64,000 nt of DNA from Bacteroides faecalis (GCF_003865075.1 NZ_BHWB01000008.1:124001-188000); one strand, 5' to 3'. Positions 9,240-17,490 are shown, numbered from the stretch's first letter. Made by a program: numbers and translations. The notes: generated by a model not told the origin, from the sequence alone.

Positions 9240-11018
9240 TTATAATGAGTTCACATATTCGGTCAATGCTTCTATGTCTTTTTCGGATATCTTCTTAGAA
9301 ATGCCATGCTTATGTACTTCGAAGACTTCTTTCATTGTTGCTGCACGCCCGTCAAAAAGATAAGGAGCTGTGCGCCATACTTCACGTAGGGTAGGAGTAT
9401 CCCAACCTTTCTCGAACTCAATGTCGTCACCGATTCGGTGCATTTTCATGTCTGTATAATAACTGCCGCTATGACACTCTCCACATTGCAACCGATCAAA
9501 TACTTCCTTTCCTGTTTTGGCTTTCTCCGATAGCTCTCCATTAACCAGATAAGGACTGCTAACAGGGCGAAGTGACTTTAAATAGGCATCCACACAGACT
9601 GCATCTTCCTCTGATACATCATAAAACTGGATAAAGTTAAAACCGGCTCTTACAGCACGTTCTGCATGTTCGCGAATACCGGAAATCATGTTAGGAGGAG
9701 TTACGTGACTGAATAATAAACTTTTGCAGTTCTTTGGATTACCTATTCCATCATTCATCAAGTCCCAGTTCATACCGTCGGTGCGTGCATCTCCCGGATG
9801 ACAACCATTGCAACTCTGCCAATTTTGGAAACAATGTGACGCATCGTTGAAATAACGTTCACCTTTATTTTCTAAACTCTCTTCACGTCCGGGATTCATT
9901 TCTACGGTCATCAACTGATGGGTATTGATATCCATCATATTTAAAATATCAGCAAAGTATGTGGGAAGAATCAATTTGGTATCTGTCAGAACCATACTGC
10001 GTGGTCCGTTTCCCCGTAAAGGTATACGTTTACGTATGCCATAAAGGAATGTCAAGTCGTAATCTAATGCAGACTTATCGGGATAATTCAAAAACTTATC
10101 CAACATTGCTTTATGGTTGATAACGCTTACCTCATGCGTGCCGGAGTGGGAGATAAAGATTGATTGGTCATTGCAAACGATACTCCAGATACCTGCTGCT
10201 CCACGTTCCGGTTCGTCCACAACCACAGCTCCCAGAAATTCTTGTTTAGCGACGTCTATAATACTAAAGGCACTTGTATTCATCCATCCTTGTTGCAGCT
10301 GGGAAGTGGGTACTGTGAACCGTCCGAGATTATGTGAGACATAGATATATTTCCCATCCGGAGTAATGCAAATTCCACGTAATGCGTTGCTACCATTAGC
10401 TAATTGGATATCTTTTACTTTAGTAAATCGATCTACTTTTATTACGGAAATACACGCTGCTACATAATTGACATCAGCCCGTTGTGCGGGTAGGAAATTT
10501 GTGACATACAGATATTTACCATCTTTACTTAATACGGCTGACTTGGGTTCTCGTAATACATTTACTGTCGCTATTACTTCTTTTTTCTCTATATCGACTT
10601 TAGATACTGTATTCTGAAACTGATTACATACATAAATATACTTTTTATCCGAACTAAACAAGGGATAGCAAGCTCCTGAACCGGTAATAATTGACTTCTC
10701 TACTTTACCTGATTCCGAAGATAATATCTGTAAACGTCCTATGGTTTCAAAAGTTGTTACATATATTTTGTTACCGTCCGATAAGATTCCTGTTGGAGTA
10801 TCATCCAACTGAAAAGAATGTAAGAGCGTTTTTCCATCAGGAGAAAAGATATCGACCTTTTTAGTTCCTTTTTCTGCAATCAATAATTCACCTTTTTCAT
10901 TTACAGTAATGCTTGTTGGAAACAGGGGGGAAGTTCCAGCCGAAAGAAAAGCGATATTGGAAAAAATAAGGCAAATCAGCCATACGTATCTTAATGTACC
11001 TTTATACTTATTTCTCAT
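9240..11018 (-). CDS. Exported YVTN beta-propeller fused to diheme cytochrome c peroxidase/MauG-like domain
   Basis: 592 residues. A hydrophobic N-terminal segment (residues ~11-28) serves as signal peptide. Residues ~35-370 contain repeated propeller blades (KYLYVTNF, KYIYVSHN and similar). The C-terminal part has CNGCH (403-407) and CGECH (512-516) and the spacing of a diheme peroxidase or MauG-like module, including a late segment APYLFDGRAATM typical of the family. Maturation would require the cytochrome c assembly system in the periplasm. It is the second gene of the IclR operon (15 bp after the regulator). A role in periplasmic oxidation or electron transfer together with the 1330-residue partner is inferred. 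Confidence 0.82.
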   Translation of the reverse strand: MRNKYKGTLRYVWLICLIFSNIAFLSAGTSPLFPTSITVNEKGELLIAEKGTKKVDIFSPDGKTLLHSFQLDDTPTGILSDGNKIYVTTFETIGRLQILSSESGKVEKSIITGSGACYPLFSSDKKYIYVCNQFQNTVSKVDIEKKEVIATVNVLREPKSAVLSKDGKYLYVTNFLPAQRADVNYVAACISVIKVDRFTKVKDIQLANGSNALRGICITPDGKYIYVSHNLGRFTVPTSQLQQGWMNTSAFSIIDVAKQEFLGAVVVDEPERGAAGIWSIVCNDQSIFISHSGTHEVSVINHKAMLDKFLNYPDKSALDYDLTFLYGIRKRIPLRGNGPRSMVLTDTKLILPTYFADILNMMDINTHQLMTVEMNPGREESLENKGERYFNDASHCFQNWQSCNGCHPGDARTDGMNWDLMNDGIGNPKNCKSLLFSHVTPPNMISGIREHAERAVRAGFNFIQFYDVSEEDAVCVDAYLKSLRPVSSPYLVNGELSEKAKTGKEVFDRLQCGECHSGSYYTDMKMHRIGDDIEFEKGWDTPTLREVWRTAPYLFDGRAATMKEVFEVHKHGISKKISEKDIEALTEYVNSL

Positions 11019-11032
11019 AATAATATATCGTG

Positions 11033-11833
11033 TTATCGTTTACTGTATCCTAGCTCTTCCGAAATCTCCAATGCAATTTTCTTGATACAAGCCGCTGAAG
11101 AACGAATCACTTCTTTGGATAAACGGTCTTTAGGTCCGGAAATCCAGATTGCCCCACAAGGATAGCCTATATAATTAAATATAGGAGAACCGATACAGAT
11201 CACTCCGGTGAGTTCTTCTTCATTGTCTATTGCATATCCATGTTTGCGCACTATTTCTAATTCTTTTAAATAGTCTTCACATGAAGTGATGGTCCGGTCA
11301 TTGTAACGTGTAAATTCCATATATGATAAATACCGGTCTCTAACATTATTGGGAAGATAAGCCATGATTGCTTTTCCCGGAGCAGAGCAATGCAATTCAA
11401 AAAGTTTTCCCGGTGAGAGGACGAAACGAAACGTATGGTTTCCTTGTGCCTGTTCAATGAAGATTCCTTTCTTTTCTCCCAATACTCCAAAGCAGGATGT
11501 TTCCTGCACTTCATCTCTTAAATCACGTAAACGCGGTAGAACGGTTTCCAATAAATTATGCTCATTCAATGACCGAAATCCCAATGTCAGTAATTTCCTG
11601 GATAACTTATAACGCTTTGTGTCATCATGATAAACCAAATAATCCAACCGAACCAATGTACTTAAAATACGATAAGCAGTGGTTTGAGAAATATCAAGAA
11701 TGGATTTAATCTCTTGAAGGGTTTCTCCCCGAGGACAAAGGGACAGATATTCAAGTATGGCAATCCCTTTTTCTAAGTTTGGAACCTTATAATTCTCTTT
11801 GCTTTTTTTCATATTTGGAATTGTATTTTTCAT
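11033..11833 (-). CDS. IclR-family transcriptional regulator
   Basis: Up to 266 residues from the ATG at 11833; a second in-frame ATG at 11812 (MKKSKEN) is also possible. An N-terminal winged helix-turn-helix (LEKGIAILEYLSL...LDISQTTAYRILSTLVRLDYL, residues ~18-75) is followed by the IclR ligand-binding domain (~90-260). It is the first gene of the operon that includes the two heme proteins and the cupin, so it probably controls its own transcription and theirs in response to a small molecule, often an aromatic acid or sugar derivative in this family. Two 13-bp palindromes and a TATATTTG box lie immediately upstream. Confidence 0.92.
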   Translation of the reverse strand: MKNTIPNMKKSKENYKVPNLEKGIAILEYLSLCPRGETLQEIKSILDISQTTAYRILSTLVRLDYLVYHDDTKRYKLSRKLLTLGFRSLNEHNLLETVLPRLRDLRDEVQETSCFGVLGEKKGIFIEQAQGNHTFRFVLSPGKLFELHCSAPGKAIMAYLPNNVRDRYLSYMEFTRYNDRTITSCEDYLKELEIVRKHGYAIDNEEELTGVICIGSPIFNYIGYPCGAIWISGPKDRLSKEVIRSSAACIKKIALEISEELGYSKR

Positions 11834-11865
11834 ATTTGAAATATTGTTTCAGATTTGAATCAAAT
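11832..11865 (-). promoter_or_regulatory. Paired palindromes, candidate IclR operator
   Basis: Two perfect 13-bp palindromes with a single central base, ATATTTGAAATAT (11832-11844) and ATTTGAATCAAAT (11853-11865), have centres 21 bp apart, which is two helical turns. The first overlaps the start codon of the IclR gene; the second overlaps the candidate -7 box. The arrangement suits a dimer-of-dimers repressor such as IclR. Binding is inferred. Confidence 0.45.
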
Positions 11866-11868
11866 ATA
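11861..11868 (-). promoter_or_regulatory. -7 promoter box TATATTTG of the IclR operon
   Basis: This matches the Bacteroides -7 consensus TAnnTTTG and lies about 28 bp upstream of the IclR start codon. The -33 element is weak (TTGT-like, near 11886-11889). Confidence 0.55.
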
Positions 11869-11936
11869 AAGGCGAGTAGATAAAAACAAGAGAGAGAGAT
11901 GCAAAAAGATATTAAATATGTCGTAGAGCATAAAAA

Positions 11937-11979
11937 GAAGCTATATCAAAACTGATAGTCGGTATTTTGATATAGCTTC
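11937..11979 (-). terminator. Terminator after rlmH
   Basis: A perfect 15-bp stem, GAAGCTATATCAAAA with TTTTGATATAGCTTC, and a 13-base loop. On the minus strand it is followed by TTTTTATG, the layout of an intrinsic terminator for rlmH. Confidence 0.8.
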
Positions 11980-12034
11980 ATTTCTGCAAATTACCATTAT
12001 AGGTTTAAATTGGGGGAATGAAGGGGAATGCTTT

Positions 12035-12509
12035 TTATTCGTGATGATAAGGTCCTCCGTTCAAGATGGTCATTGCCCGATAAATCTGTTCTACAAAGAT
12101 CAGTCGGATCATCTGATGCGAAAAGGTCATCTTCGACATTGAAATCTTTTCGTGTGCTGCCTGATATACCTTTTCAGAGAAACCATAAGGTCCTCCGATG
12201 ATAAATACCAGTCGTTTGTTTACTGTATTCATCTTTCGTTTCATGTAATCGGCAAACTCTATGGAGCGCATCTCTTTGCCATGTTCGTCGAGTAATACAA
12301 TGACGTCTCCCGGCTGCAAAGCTTTAAGAATCAGTTCACCTTCTTTTGCTTTTTGTTGATCCATAGAAAAGATTCTTTGTGTTTTTTAGTTCGGGAATTA
12401 CCTCCATATCGAACGAAAGAAGATATTTCGTCCGTTGAATATAGTCATCTATAGCAGTAATAAAATGTTTTTCTACGGTTCGTCCAACGACGAGCAGAGT
12501 TGTTTTCAT
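12035..12509 (-). pseudogene. rlmH: rlmH, 23S rRNA pseudouridine-1915 N3-methyltransferase, single-base frameshift
   Basis: RlmH is a SPOUT methyltransferase of ~157 residues that modifies helix 69 of 23S rRNA. Here the first part (start ATG at 12509, MKTTLLVVGRTVEKHF) runs to an early stop, and the rest continues in another frame as MDQQKAKEGEL... to FIGGPYGFSE-type and GGPYHHE sequences at the normal C-terminus. The total is 475 bases, one more than 158 codons. Dropping one T from the CTTTTC run (complement of the A run 12367-12370) joins the parts into the expected LKNTKNLSMDQQK. The second part has its own ATG (12364) but lacks the N-terminal strand and helix. It may be a true mutation, a sequencing error, or rarely a programmed shift. 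Otherwise every family landmark is present. Confidence 0.85.
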
Positions 12510-12533
12510 GCGCCTGTTATTAGGATTACAGCA

Positions 12534-12541
12534 CAAAAATA
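12534..12541 (-). promoter_or_regulatory. -7 box TATTTTTG of rlmH
   Basis: A perfect TAnnTTTG match with TTGC 20 bases upstream as a -33-like element, about 25 bp before the rlmH ATG. It is back to back with the promoter of the DUF4783-nadC operon. Confidence 0.6.
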
Positions 12542-12573
12542 GGCATTTTTTATGTTATTCTGCAATTAATGCT

Positions 12574-12581
12574 TACCTTTG
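12574..12581 (+). promoter_or_regulatory. -7 box TACCTTTG of the DUF4783-nadC operon
   Basis: A perfect TAnnTTTG match 54 bp before the ATG at 12636. The T-rich stretch around 12546-12550 may serve as the -33 region. Confidence 0.55.
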
Positions 12582-12635
12582 CCTATCATTAGGTGAAAGT
12601 TTAATGCTTAAACTTCAACCAAAAAGCTTGGATTT

Positions 12636-13028
12636 ATGAAGAAACGAGTGCTTTTAGGAATGACCGCTTTGCTTCTTTCAATCTCATTGCTTATGGCACA
12701 GGAGGTACCGGAAGGCGTGATAACGGCATTTAAGAGAGGTAGTTCGAAAGAGCTCAGTAAGTATATGGGAGACAAGGTAAACTTGGTGCTCCAAGGTCGC
12801 TCGACAAACCTTGACAAGCAGAAAGCTACAGCTATGATGCAGGATTTCTTTACTGAAAATAAAGTCAATGGTTTCACTGTAAATCATCAGGGAAAACGGG
12901 ATGAATCGAGTTTTATAGTTGGTACGTTAGCTACGTCCAAAGGAAAATTCCGTGTGAACTGCTTCCTGAAGAAAATGAAAGATCAATATTTAATTCATCA
13001 AATAAGGATTGAAAAAATCAATGAATAA
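12636..13028 (+). CDS. DUF4783 exported protein
   Basis: 130 residues with a signal peptide ending near LMA-Q (residue ~22). The remainder is a small cone-shaped, NTF2-like fold as expected for DUF4783 (segments VITAFKRGSSKELSKYMGDKVNL and a final strand RVNCFLKKMKDQYLIHQIRIEK). Its function is unknown; the family is restricted to Bacteroidetes and usually sits directly before nadC. The last 8 bases overlap the nadC start, which suggests translational coupling. Confidence 0.85.
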   Translation: MKKRVLLGMTALLLSISLLMAQEVPEGVITAFKRGSSKELSKYMGDKVNLVLQGRSTNLDKQKATAMMQDFFTENKVNGFTVNHQGKRDESSFIVGTLATSKGKFRVNCFLKKMKDQYLIHQIRIEKINE

Positions 13029-13869
13029 GGAAAAAGAACTGATCGACAAACTGATCGATCTTGCTTTTGCAGAAGATATTGGCGATGGTGATCATACCAC
13101 GCTTTCGTGTATTCCCGATACTGCTATGGGGAAATCTAAACTTTTGATTAAAGAAGCCGGTGTATTGGCGGGAATCGAAGTTGCCAAAGAAATTTTCAAC
13201 CGCTTTGACCCTACAATGAAGGTTGAAGTATTTATCAATGACGGAAATGAAGTAAAGCCGGGTGACATAGCAATGGTAGTGGAAGGCAAAGTTCAGTCAC
13301 TGCTTCAAACGGAACGCCTGATGTTGAATGTCATGCAACGTATGAGCGGAATTGCCACGATGACTCGTAAATATGCTAAACAGTTGGAAGGTACTCATAC
13401 AAGAGTGCTGGATACTCGTAAAACAACTCCGGGAATGCGTATTCTTGAAAAGATGGCAGTGAAGATTGGCGGTGGGGTGAATCACCGTATCGGTTTATTT
13501 GATATGATTTTGCTGAAAGATAATCATGTGGATTTTGCAGGTGGCATTGATAAAGCGATTACTCGTGCAAAAGATTATTGTAAGGCAAAGGGTAAAGACC
13601 TGAAAATAGAAATCGAAGTTCGTAACTTTGATGAACTGCAACAAGTACTCGATTTGGGAGGTGTGGATCGTATCATGTTTGATAATTTCACGCCTGAAAT
13701 GACGAAAAAGGCAGTAGAAATGGTAGCAGGTAAATATGAAACCGAATCTTCCGGTGGAATTACTTTCGATACACTTCGTGATTATGCCGAATGTGGTGTA
13801 GACTTTATATCCGTAGGTGCTTTGACTCATTCTGTGAAAGGACTTGATATGAGTTTTAAGGCATGCTAA
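13021..13869 (+). CDS. nadC: Nicotinate-nucleotide pyrophosphorylase (carboxylating), QPRTase
   Basis: Converts quinolinate and PRPP to nicotinate mononucleotide, CO2 and PPi in de novo NAD synthesis, in the cytoplasm. 282 residues from the ATG at 13021, which overlaps the end of the previous gene; a TTG at 13009 would only add four residues. Family signatures are clear: the MQRMSGIATMTR helix, DTRKTTPGMR substrate-binding loop, GGGVNHRIGLFDMILLKDNH with the key Lys, the IEIEV acidic strand, MFDNFTPE, and SSGGI near the end. Full length and intact. A strong terminator follows at 13924. Confidence 0.97.
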   Translation: MNKEKELIDKLIDLAFAEDIGDGDHTTLSCIPDTAMGKSKLLIKEAGVLAGIEVAKEIFNRFDPTMKVEVFINDGNEVKPGDIAMVVEGKVQSLLQTERLMLNVMQRMSGIATMTRKYAKQLEGTHTRVLDTRKTTPGMRILEKMAVKIGGGVNHRIGLFDMILLKDNHVDFAGGIDKAITRAKDYCKAKGKDLKIEIEVRNFDELQQVLDLGGVDRIMFDNFTPEMTKKAVEMVAGKYETESSGGITFDTLRDYAECGVDFISVGALTHSVKGLDMSFKAC

Positions 13870-13923
13870 ACGCTTTTAGAGCGATTATTAGCATGTAGCT
13901 AAAATATAAAAGAATAGTTGAAG

Positions 13924-13977
13924 CCTTTCTCTATCTCTTTCTCCTTGGGAGAAGGGCAGAGAAAGGTTTCTTTTTTT
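13924..13977 (+). terminator. Terminator after nadC
   Basis: The stem CCTTTCTCT (13924-13932) pairs with AGAGAAAGG (13958-13966). An inner TTCTCC/GGGAGAA hairpin and a run of T to 13977 complete an intrinsic terminator. Confidence 0.85.
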
Positions 13978-14063
13978 ATTCTTTAACATTTCTCATTGCA
14001 GCATTTTTCTAATACCTGCGTCTAAAGAATAAACGGCGCAGACATACGTTCGATTAAAAGACA

Positions 14064-14624
14064 TTGACTTTGGAAAACGAGATAGAACTGATAAAGGGGT
14101 GTCGGGCAGGAAAGGATTCAGCCCGTAAGGAACTTTACACCCTCTTTTCCAAACAGATGTTAGCGATATGTTATCGTTATACGGGCGATATGGATGCGGC
14201 ACATGATGTGCTACATGATGGTTTCATCAAGATTTTTACCAATTTCTCCTTTCGGGGAGAATCTTCACTCAGTACGTGGATTACCCGAGTGATGGTAACA
14301 CAATCACTCGATTATCTTAGACGTAAGAAAAGAGTCAGTCAGTTGGTAATACATGAAGATCAGCTTCCCGATATTCCGGATATTTCGGTCTCGGGAGGAG
14401 GAGAGGGGATCTCCGAAGAACAATTGATGGCTTTTGTTGCCGAATTGCCGGATGGTTGCCGAACCGTATTCAACCTTTATGTGTTTGAAGAGAAATCTCA
14501 TAAAGAAATAGCTAAGATGCTTCACATAAAAGAGCATTCATCTACTTCGCAGTTACATCGGGCCAAATATTTGTTAGCAAAAAGAATTAAAGAATATAGG
14601 AAGTATGAAGAAAGAAAAAGATGA
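14064..14624 (+). CDS. RNA polymerase sigma-70 factor, ECF type
   Basis: 186 residues. Region 2 (CYRYTGDMDAAHDVLHDGFIKIFTNFSFRGESSLSTWITRVMV) and region 4 (LPDGCRTVFNLYVFEEKSHKEIAKMLHIKEHSSTSQLHRAKYLL) are well formed and there is no extended C-terminus, so it is an ECF-like factor. No ATG is available; TTG codons at 14064 and 14070 are the likely starts, which would keep translation low. The next gene begins 20 bp before the sigma stop, so the two are translationally coupled, as expected of a sigma factor and its membrane regulator. The bases CGTC, typical of ECF -10 elements, occur upstream near 14018-14023, a weak hint of autoregulation. Confidence 0.9.
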   Translation: MTLENEIELIKGCRAGKDSARKELYTLFSKQMLAICYRYTGDMDAAHDVLHDGFIKIFTNFSFRGESSLSTWITRVMVTQSLDYLRRKKRVSQLVIHEDQLPDIPDISVSGGGEGISEEQLMAFVAELPDGCRTVFNLYVFEEKSHKEIAKMLHIKEHSSTSQLHRAKYLLAKRIKEYRKYEERKR

Positions 14625-15654
14625 AATAACCGACCTGTTTCGTACACGTCTTGCCGATACCGGGATGACTGTCCGGGAGGGATTCTGGGAAGAACTTTCG
14701 CAGGATATTCCTGTGGCTTGCCAACATCGTCGTCGGTTATTGCTTTTCCGTGTGGCAGCTGCTGCATCCGTATTGTTGGTGTTGGCAGCATCATCGGCTA
14801 CGTTCTGGTATCTTTCCCCAAAAGATGAGATTGAAGAAGCGTTTACCCAATTGGCTGTGACACAAGGAGGGGTTTTGGATGGAGACGGAATACGTGTTAA
14901 TCAGTTACCTCAGCCTGTGCAACCGGTATTGGCAAAGCCTGCACCGAAAACGTATGGAATACTTTCTCAATATGTCGATGGAGAAGATTCTATTTCTATC
15001 ACAGTATCTATGTCGATTACTCTTTCTTCGACAACCTCTGTGGAAAATGATAATCGGATGAGAAGACGCAAGGATTATTGGCAAGCAACCAATAAACAGC
15101 CGGAGTCGGCAGCAGTTACAGAACAAAAAAATGATGTTGTGAGTCATCTGGATCATGCGAAAGTAGATAAAAAACATAATTGGGCAATGAAAGCTCAGAT
15201 AGGAACTGCTCTACCGGCAGAAGACGGAGCGTATAAAATGCCTGTCTCGGCAGGAGTAACAATGGAACGGAAATTGAATAAATTCTTGGCAATAGAAACC
15301 GGATTACTCTATTCGAACCTTCGTTCTAATGAACAGACTTTGAATTATCTGGGTATTCCGGTAAAACTTAATATAACATTGGCTGATACAAAGAAGGTTG
15401 ATATTTATGCATCTGTGGGTGGAATTGCTGATAAATGTATAGCCGGAGCGCCTGATAATAGTTTTAAGGAAGAACCTATTCAACTGGCGGTAACTGCCGG
15501 TATAGGAATTAACTATAAGATCAATGATCAATTTGCACTTTTTGCCGAACCAGGTGTTTCACATCATTTCAAGACTGACTCGAAACTGGCTACGGTACGT
15601 ACGAAAAGACCAACTAATTTTAATTTGCTTTGCGGGCTTCGCATGACGTATTAA
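14605..15654 (+). CDS. Membrane-anchored protein with anti-sigma-like N-terminus and C-terminal beta-barrel-like domain
   Basis: 349 residues. The ~48-residue cytoplasmic N-terminus (MKKEKDEITDLFRTRLADTGMTVREGFWEELSQDI) and the single transmembrane helix (~50-70, LLLFRVAAAASVLLVLAASS) resemble short anti-sigma factors. A linker (~75-190) of low complexity follows, then ~155 residues with the alternating strands of porin/OmpA-like barrel families (for example FLAIETGLLYSNL, VDIYASVGGIAD, FALFAEPGVSHHF, final LLCGLRMTY). Its 5' end overlaps the sigma gene by 20 bp. A barrel-like domain tethered to the inner membrane is unusual; it may be a periplasmic sensor that mimics or binds an outer-membrane protein. 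The anti-sigma role is inferred. Confidence 0.7.
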   Translation: MKKEKDEITDLFRTRLADTGMTVREGFWEELSQDIPVACQHRRRLLLFRVAAAASVLLVLAASSATFWYLSPKDEIEEAFTQLAVTQGGVLDGDGIRVNQLPQPVQPVLAKPAPKTYGILSQYVDGEDSISITVSMSITLSSTTSVENDNRMRRRKDYWQATNKQPESAAVTEQKNDVVSHLDHAKVDKKHNWAMKAQIGTALPAEDGAYKMPVSAGVTMERKLNKFLAIETGLLYSNLRSNEQTLNYLGIPVKLNITLADTKKVDIYASVGGIADKCIAGAPDNSFKEEPIQLAVTAGIGINYKINDQFALFAEPGVSHHFKTDSKLATVRTKRPTNFNLLCGLRMTY

Positions 15655-15659
15655 CTTTT

Positions 15660-16190
15660 ATGGAAATGAAAAAAACACTTATTATGCTGTGTATGGCTGT
15701 TTGCCTGATGATATCCTTGGTGGGATGCAGCAGTGAAGAAATGGATTACAATAATCCTGATGTTACCCTTTTTGTCAAGCAACTGAAGGCTGGTACGTAT
15801 AAGATGGAAAATGAAAAAGGAGTGATAGAAGTACCTCACTTCACCGAAGAAGATATTCCTGAACTGTTGAAGTATGCGGAAGATTTAACCATTATTCCTT
15901 CTTTTCCGTCAGTCTATAATATGAATAACGGGAAGATCCGTTTGGGTGAGTGTATGCTTTGGATGATAGAATTTATTAGGCAAGGAACACCACCGTCGTT
16001 AGGATGTAAAATGGTATTGGCGAATGCTGAGAATTATGAAGCTATTTATTTCTTGACGGATGAAGAAGTGCTCGATGCCGCTGCTTGTTACAGGCGTTGG
16101 TGGGAAGGACGGAAATATCCGAGAACAGCTTGGACGATTGATCCATGCTATGATGAACCGCTTTGTGGAACGGGTTACCGTTGGTGGTAA
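15660..16190 (+). CDS. Small lipoprotein, DUF4943-like
   Basis: 176 residues from the ATG at 15660 (a second ATG at 15666 is equally usable). The signal sequence ends in a lipobox SLVGC (Cys at residue ~26), so the protein is lipid-anchored. The rest has no motif with known function; a YRRWW segment and paired cysteines near the end (PCYDEPLCG) are notable. I think it belongs to DUF4943, a Bacteroides-only family, but I am not certain of the number. It follows the barrel gene by 5 bp in the sigma-factor operon and is probably a target or partner of that system. Confidence 0.65.
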   Translation: MEMKKTLIMLCMAVCLMISLVGCSSEEMDYNNPDVTLFVKQLKAGTYKMENEKGVIEVPHFTEEDIPELLKYAEDLTIIPSFPSVYNMNNGKIRLGECMLWMIEFIRQGTPPSLGCKMVLANAENYEAIYFLTDEEVLDAAACYRRWWEGRKYPRTAWTIDPCYDEPLCGTGYRWW

Positions 16191-16228
16191 TAACAAAAAA
16201 TGTTTTCCAGATAGAAAAATGAGCAAAA

Positions 16229-16780
16229 ATGTCAGCACGTTTGTTTATATCGTTAGTTTTGATACTGCTGACAGGGAAGTGTTATGCTCAATGGACTGCA
16301 GAAGATTCTTTGCGATTAAAGAATTCGTTGGAAAATGGTGAAGAATTGAATCTGAACAAAGAGGCTGTCAAAAGAATTAAGTTTGATAACAGTGTGGAGA
16401 ATCCCCGTATGTCCAATGAGAAATTATGGATGCGTTTTGACAAATCACTTCCAAGAGTTATTGCTCCTTCTACAGTGGTGGAATCAGATTCATTATATGA
16501 CAGCCGGCGGTTGTCCAATAGGACGCTTCCTTTTATCATGTTGGAAACCTATAAATCAACTTATGTTCCCTTACCTTTGGATACATTGGTAGTATCGATG
16601 GGCATCAATTTACCTCCGCCCGATGGTATATCGTTAGGTAATGGAGTCAGGGTGGATGGAGGACTGTTTTTCGGTTTAGATTTGCTGCAAGTTTTTACTA
16701 AAGATTTCTGGCAGTTTCGAAAGAAGCGGATGCGTACGCGTACTATAAGCGTACTTAAGGATTATAGTAAACATAAGTGA
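16229..16780 (+). CDS. Exported protein of unknown function (paralogue 1 of a tandem pair)
   Basis: 183 residues with a signal peptide ending at CYA-Q (residue ~20). It is clearly related to the next gene: both share QWTAEDSLRLKN / EWTSKDSLHVKN near the new N-terminus, the NPRMSNEKLWMRFDKSLP / TPRMSKEKSWMHFDESLP block, and the GGLFFGLDLLQVFTKDFW / GAIGGLDLMAMFTRDFW block. Possibly DUF4858; this name is from memory. It is probably periplasmic and part of the sigma-factor operon. Confidence 0.7.
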   Translation: MSARLFISLVLILLTGKCYAQWTAEDSLRLKNSLENGEELNLNKEAVKRIKFDNSVENPRMSNEKLWMRFDKSLPRVIAPSTVVESDSLYDSRRLSNRTLPFIMLETYKSTYVPLPLDTLVVSMGINLPPPDGISLGNGVRVDGGLFFGLDLLQVFTKDFWQFRKKRMRTRTISVLKDYSKHK

Positions 16781-16797
16781 GAAGAATGGAGAGATTG

Positions 16798-17385
16798 ATG
16801 AAACGTTTGGTTACAGCTATGGCACTGTCTTTAACGACTTTATTAATGTATGCACAAGAATGGACCTCGAAAGATTCTTTGCATGTGAAAAACTTGTTTG
16901 ATGGTGAACAGGAGCTGATTTTAAATCCTGATGCGGTAAAGTCGATAGATTTTGGCAATGCGGCAGGAACTCCTCGGATGTCTAAGGAGAAAAGCTGGAT
17001 GCATTTTGATGAGTCTCTTCCTCAGGTTTTACCTAAACCGAAGGTCGTTCTTACATTGACACCTTATACTGCTACTACTCCCTATGATTGGGATCCGGTT
17101 TATCAGAAAAAAATAAGAGTTACTAAAAATACCTGGCGTGGAGATCCTTTTTATGAACTTCGTCAGTTGTTATATACTAAGAGTTCTAATATCCCTCTTG
17201 GTAAAGGTGGTGTATATATCAGTGGAGGAGCTATTGGTGGACTTGACTTAATGGCTATGTTTACGCGAGATTTCTGGAGTAAGAAGAGGCTGGAGACTCG
17301 TGACAGAACTCTGGAAGTCCTGCGTACATATGGAGATTCGACTAATGTGATGATTAATGTTCCTATTGAACAGATTGCTCGCTGA
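16798..17385 (+). CDS. Exported protein of unknown function (paralogue 2 of a tandem pair)
   Basis: About 195 residues from the ATG at 16798 (MKRLVTAMALSL), which gives the best signal peptide and has GGAGAG 5-10 bases upstream; the ATG at 16786 and a GTG at 16777 are alternatives. Cleavage is likely after MYA. It shares three blocks with the preceding protein, so the pair arose by tandem duplication, and it has an extra ~30-residue insert after the second block. No enzymatic motif is seen. It is the last gene of the sigma-factor operon. Confidence 0.7.
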   Translation: MKRLVTAMALSLTTLLMYAQEWTSKDSLHVKNLFDGEQELILNPDAVKSIDFGNAAGTPRMSKEKSWMHFDESLPQVLPKPKVVLTLTPYTATTPYDWDPVYQKKIRVTKNTWRGDPFYELRQLLYTKSSNIPLGKGGVYISGGAIGGLDLMAMFTRDFWSKKRLETRDRTLEVLRTYGDSTNVMINVPIEQIAR

Positions 17386-17490
17386 AAATGTTATTATTAT
17401 ACAACATAGTAATCTACTAATTGCTATATTAATTCACTGTTTTTTTTCATTGGAACATTGATAATTAGCACATAAAAAAGATATATAATT

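Noticed and set aside
12362..12371. Programmed frameshifting in rlmH
   Set aside because: The run is only four T, no stimulatory structure is evident, and RlmH is not known to use recoding; a mutation or read error is simpler.
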